Assembly (NCBI GenBank): GCA_958299035.1
Contig: CATQJL010000112.1
Location: 56,277,140 to 56,341,139, forward strand
Length of the DNA: 64,000 bases
Reading direction: 5' to 3'
DNA from: Cylicocyclus nassatus
Lineage: Eukaryota > Nematoda > Chromadorea > Rhabditida > Strongylidae
Shown here: positions 62,701 to 64,000 of the stretch, piece after piece
Layout: every line of letters begins with the position of its first letter
How positions within the stretch are numbered: the first letter of the stretch is position 1
Program-made: the position numbers and the translations under genes
Notes under the pieces: model-generated
What the model was told of the DNA's origin: nothing
What the model saw: the letters and a program-made list of their open reading frames with translations, nothing else
Databases searched by the model: none

Positions 62701-64000
62701 GGCGGAGCGACCTCCTCCTCTACCTTCTGGTGCAGCTTTCTCGCTTCGGGACTCATCTATTGCAGTGGGGTTTGGGCATTTACTACATAAAGGCCCCCGC
62801 GATTGTGCCATACCGAAATCTATTCGCCCTCTGGGACGATGCCTTCAACGCTATCGGTTGTTTAGGGGATGTTTACATCTGATCTGCGAGAAAAAGCAAC
62901 TAAACTGAGAAGTTTTGTGTTTTCTCCTGAGGAGGAAGAATGCTCAGCCGAGGACTTCACTCGTTTCCTACATCATCTATCTGGTTGTCGATCACAGTGT
63001 TCTGCAATTCATTCAGCCAAGACATGTGTAGCAATGATCAGGGTAAGTTTTTCTTTCTCAAAATGAAATTGGGTCGTTTCTATTGCCTGCGGAATGGAAA
63101 GGTGTTATTGGAAAAGATCATGTTTCTTGAGCCAAATGTGATTATATAATAGAAAGAAGTCAAAATTGCCATTTGAGTGTGGCTTACTGATTTGTTTTGT
63201 GCATTTTGGCTTTACATTAGACAATGGAAAATTTTTTTCAAATTATTGGTTTTTGCATTGCTGCGGTTTAAAAAACACTCGAAAGCTTAAAAGAGAAGTC
63301 TAACAACAGCGAAGGGGAGGGGGGCTACAAGGGTTGTGAAAATGAGAAGCACTAGCAATAATTTTCAGAATGTTTGAAAAATGCAAGTCAGATCTTGAAA
63401 AAATATTCTTAGGGCTAAAATTTGAAAATTTTCGAAATTTGTTTCAAAAGCACCTTTGAATTTTGTTTCGGAAGGCGTGGCTGACGTGACGCCTTCGAGA
63501 AAATTCTGTTCACTCCTTCCCCCCTCCTTGAAAAAGGACCTTTTGGACCGGTACTGCTATAAAAATCCGCTTTTCTCGGAATTAGAGTTCGATAATGCAT
63601 AGTCCCTCTATGAATTTCGTTGTCTCAATTTGTGTATCTTCATATATACACAAAAAACCAATTTTTTCAGCTTTCCGATCGATATCTGTGCTCAGCATTA
63701 GCGAACTATGTATGTAGTCCTCATGGTCCTGCGAGTCGTATATTAAACGGGGATACATTACCGGTGTTTCTACCTGGTGTGCTCACTGCTCAAACTCATG
63801 AGAGGTAAGTTAGCCAAGCCTATCGAAAAATTCTCAAGCAGAGGTTTTCAATTGTTTTTTTACATTTTTTACAGGCTTATTGCCATGTGTCTTCTCACGC
63901 TCATACGCTACTGCACAAGTTCACAGATCGTGTCCGCTCTACGATCCGTAGCTCAAAACCGTCTCCTTGTGGACTCATTCATCGAACAATTGAAGGCATT
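41761..64000 (+). CDS. Armadillo-repeat and BTB protein, ARMC5-like (3' end outside the window)
   Basis: Exons in continuous phase: 41761-42110, 46753-46871, 46925-47007, 48543-48674, 53148-53284, 55618-about 55836 (both ends of this exon are tentative), 56846-56950, 56997-57084, 57277-57415, 57536-57627, 58023-58118, 58171-58328, 58716-58922 (frameshift inside), 58991-59074, 60481-60647, 60702-60761, 61199-61315, 61400-61532, 61585-61646, 61700-61768, 61843-61942, 62866-63042, 63671-63804, 63875 to the edge. That is about 1,050 aa so far. A Ser-rich N-terminus precedes Armadillo-type helices (SILKQSISIIANCC, TSMARLVANMCAHKESAM, ASATQALRAIRGLI, NCRLLAAFAQEAW), a Ser/Pro linker and a second helical region. 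A BTB-like start follows (LIFETKSGEVLARVPMNAI, ASEYFQGMF), with later LSDRYLCSALANYV. This order matches ARMC5, in mammals a CUL3 adaptor that promotes turnover of RNA polymerase II. Orthology is inferred, not tested. Confidence 0.75.
42621..43028. mobile_element. Two adjacent PIF/Harbinger-like MITE copies
   Basis: The first (42621-42843) starts GGCCTCGGGCATACTTCAGC and ends GAAGTATGCCCGGCC, with GCGATTTGGCAAT inverted further inside. The second (about 42845-43028) lacks a clear left end but keeps the internal TTCGGTTGTGGTAG stem and the right end ATCGCGTAAACTC...GAGGCC. The target duplication is not clear for either. Confidence 0.55.
43650..45700 (+). pseudogene. Decayed RTE-type non-LTR retrotransposon
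   Basis: Protein fragments in shifting frames read in element order. The endonuclease tail is at about 44220-44375 (PRWTWKSPKGTTNAGI then HILT). The linker before the reverse transcriptase is at about 44720-44940 (basic, SLQEDLREHSKMLEASEG). Reverse-transcriptase pieces are at about 45040-45640: RTATPMNSMAPGPGH, ENVKNRLLFKKVTEDFWKYR then PVCLV, CVNHMQTVSMVRLP, FVDCESPDSVELNA, YRPLTVPLRRG. These correspond to motifs of RTE-clade polyproteins. Many stops and frame changes show it is inactive. Confidence 0.7.
46304..46632. repeat. CAGTGGCGTACCC-terminal element with abutting G and C runs
   Basis: Left end CAGTGGCGTACCCAGGATT, right end GGTACGCCACTG. Near its left end is a G run of about 15 (about 46332). 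Around 46572-46601 a G13 run is followed after one to two bases by a long C run, a near-perfect homopolymer hairpin. The interior is homologous to 15736-16093. Confidence 0.65.
47797..48151. repeat. Foldback element, AAGGCAGCGTCCAGG family
   Basis: Terminal inverted repeats start AAAGGCAGCGTCCAGGCA and end CCTGGACGCTGCCTTT. The inner arms pair AGTGCTCTAACGGCTGAGAT with ATCTCAGCCGTTAGAGCACT, and ATGAATCC segments about a centre near 47970. The termini match the element at 10139-10528 although the interiors differ. Confidence 0.75.
49534..49999 (-). CDS. Death-associated protein 1 (DAP1)-like, nested antisense gene
   Basis: Three minus-strand exons in phase 0: 49999-49919, 49806-49714 and 49665-49534 (stop TAA), giving 101 aa. 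Donors are AAA|GTGAGT and CAG|GTAAAA; acceptors end in GTCTCAG and GTTTTAG. The N-terminus contains ETKAGHLPAEKVGGRRVV, matching the DAP1/DAPL1 signature (KAGH-P-A-K-x-GG-x-R-V). The middle is acidic and Ser-rich (SENSDDNHELVE). The tail (HEKPHPAHQPH, then LFQPKRQS) matches the His/Pro-rich basic C-terminus of the family, and the length equals the usual value of about 102 aa. Known members are small disordered proteins that restrain autophagy downstream of TOR; vertebrate egg paralogues occupy the exit tunnel of dormant ribosomes. The whole gene lies inside one intron of the opposite-strand ARMC5-like gene. The start is the first Met and is unambiguous. Confidence 0.85.
50480..51440. mobile_element. 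PIF/Harbinger-like MITE, copy interrupted by a Mutator-like element
   Basis: Left part has CATCACGCGATTTCGCCGC, CCCAACAAGACAACTGCTAC, a central GGTTGTGATAGTTAG stem and its complement. The right part resumes after the insertion (GCGAGGCGATGAAAACGCG, then TGAACTACGCCCGAGGC). Termini are eroded and no clear TWA duplication remains. Confidence 0.6.
50674..51393. mobile_element. Mutator-like non-autonomous element nested in another MITE
   Basis: A 720-bp element with terminal inverted repeats of about 88 bp, starting A-G-AAACCATTATCCGTCGGA and ending with the reverse complement (TCCGACGGATAATGGTTT-GT). It is flanked by the 9-bp duplication CATAGCGAG (50665-50673 and 51394-51402). Long TIRs plus 9-bp duplications are the Mutator signature. 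There is no transposase frame. Its target is a PIF/Harbinger-like MITE (about 50480-51440). Confidence 0.8.
51834..52050. mobile_element. Tc1/mariner-type MITE with TA duplication
   Basis: A 217-bp element with arms of about 70 bp. It starts CAGTCGAGTAGATTTAGCGG and ends CCGCTAAATCTACTCCACTG, with TA on both sides (51832-51833 and 52051-52052). The arms pair further through TGTGCTTGCACAGAAGGTGA. No coding capacity. Confidence 0.8.
54765..55250. repeat. Cluster of degenerate TGCGGAAGTTCC-like motifs
   Basis: Variants of CTGCGGAAGTTCC recur at irregular spacing: about 54773, 54803, 54817, 54832, 54858, 55032, 55057, 55100, 55150, 55205 and 55230. It looks like a decayed array of short repeats in the intron between exons 53148-53284 and 55618. 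Confidence 0.45.
59080..60445. repeat. Foldback element interrupted by a mariner relic
   Basis: The left arm (about 59080-59289) read in reverse complement (GTTGTTGGGCGGAGCCATCT, TTTTGCAGCAGGAC) resembles the right arm (about 60196-60445: TTGATAGGCGGAGCTACCTT, TTTTGCAGCAAAATTG). The mariner element sits in the loop. Similar arms occur near 62560-62850 and 19185-19345. Confidence 0.55.
59290..60195. mobile_element. Mariner-family relic, non-autonomous
   Basis: A 906-bp element with classic mariner termini, TTAGGTTGGTGCAAAAGTAA at the left and its reverse complement TTACTTTTGCACCAACCTAA at the right, flanked by TA (59288-59289 and 60196-60197). The interior has only short frames without a recognisable DDD transposase. 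It lies in the intron between exons 58991-59074 and 60481-60647. Confidence 0.85.
62098..62507. mobile_element. PIF/Harbinger-like MITE, copy interrupted by a TA-flanked MITE
   Basis: Outer ends GGCCCCGGACAGACTTCACG and CTGCCCGGGGCC, flanked by TTA (62095-62097 and 62508-62510). With the insertion at 62125-62345 removed, it is collinear with the copy at 41365-41566, including the shared AAAATTTCGGGCTGGAAAAG segment. Confidence 0.8.
62125..62345. mobile_element. TA-flanked MITE nested in a PIF/Harbinger-like MITE
   Basis: A 221-bp element whose arms begin (T/C)CCTAATTTCACGCG and continue TACAAGGCGCGGGGTGGTCC and AGCTTTCATCGA, ending in the reverse complement. TA flanks both ends (62123-62124 and 62346-62347). 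The uninterrupted target sequence CTTAATCG is seen at 41365-41566. Confidence 0.8.

Overview
The window looks like nuclear genomic DNA of a clade V (strongylid, hookworm-like) nematode. The evidence is small exons with consensus GT/AG sites, many 50-60 nt introns mixed with multi-kilobase repeat-filled ones, likely trans-splice acceptors directly before start codons, AT-rich spacers, many foldback/MITE elements and a decayed RTE-type retrotransposon. All gene models were built by hand from reading frame, splice consensus and phase continuity. No alignment was run.

Layout. 1-7369: no gene seen. 7377-17597 (+): a four-exon gene for a 181-aa four-pass membrane protein, with a 7.9-kb last intron that holds repeats and a GC-rich TATA-containing segment. 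18510-34049 (-): a complete polybromo-1 (PBAF SWI/SNF subunit) gene. I traced 44 coding exons in continuous phase to 1,883 aa: six bromodomains, two BAH domains, an HMG box, two C2H2 fingers and the conserved C-terminal tail. 34050-41760: intergenic, mostly repeats. 41761 to beyond 64000 (+): an Armadillo-repeat/BTB gene of ARMC5 type, about 24 exons in the window, incomplete at the right edge. 49534-49999 (-): a three-exon, 101-aa DAP1-like (death-associated protein 1) gene nested antisense inside an ARMC5-like intron.

The membrane-protein gene and polybromo converge with about 0.9 kb between stop codons. Polybromo and the ARMC5-like gene diverge across 7.7 kb. There is no operon-like clustering. 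In other animals polybromo acts in chromatin remodelling, ARMC5 is a CUL3 adaptor that controls RNA polymerase II, and DAP1 acts in autophagy and ribosome dormancy. I see no shared pathway beyond proximity.

The rest is a dense, layered repeat landscape. It includes PIF/Harbinger-like MITEs (3-bp TAA/TTA duplications), a Mutator-like element with about 88-bp TIRs and 9-bp duplications nested inside such a MITE, TA-flanked Tc1/mariner-type MITEs, a mariner relic in the loop of a foldback element, and several foldback families. The most notable observations are the nested DAP1 gene, an apparent frameshift in an ARMC5-like exon, two GC-AG introns in polybromo, loss of the acetyl-lysine-anchoring Asn in bromodomain 2, and multi-level transposon nesting.
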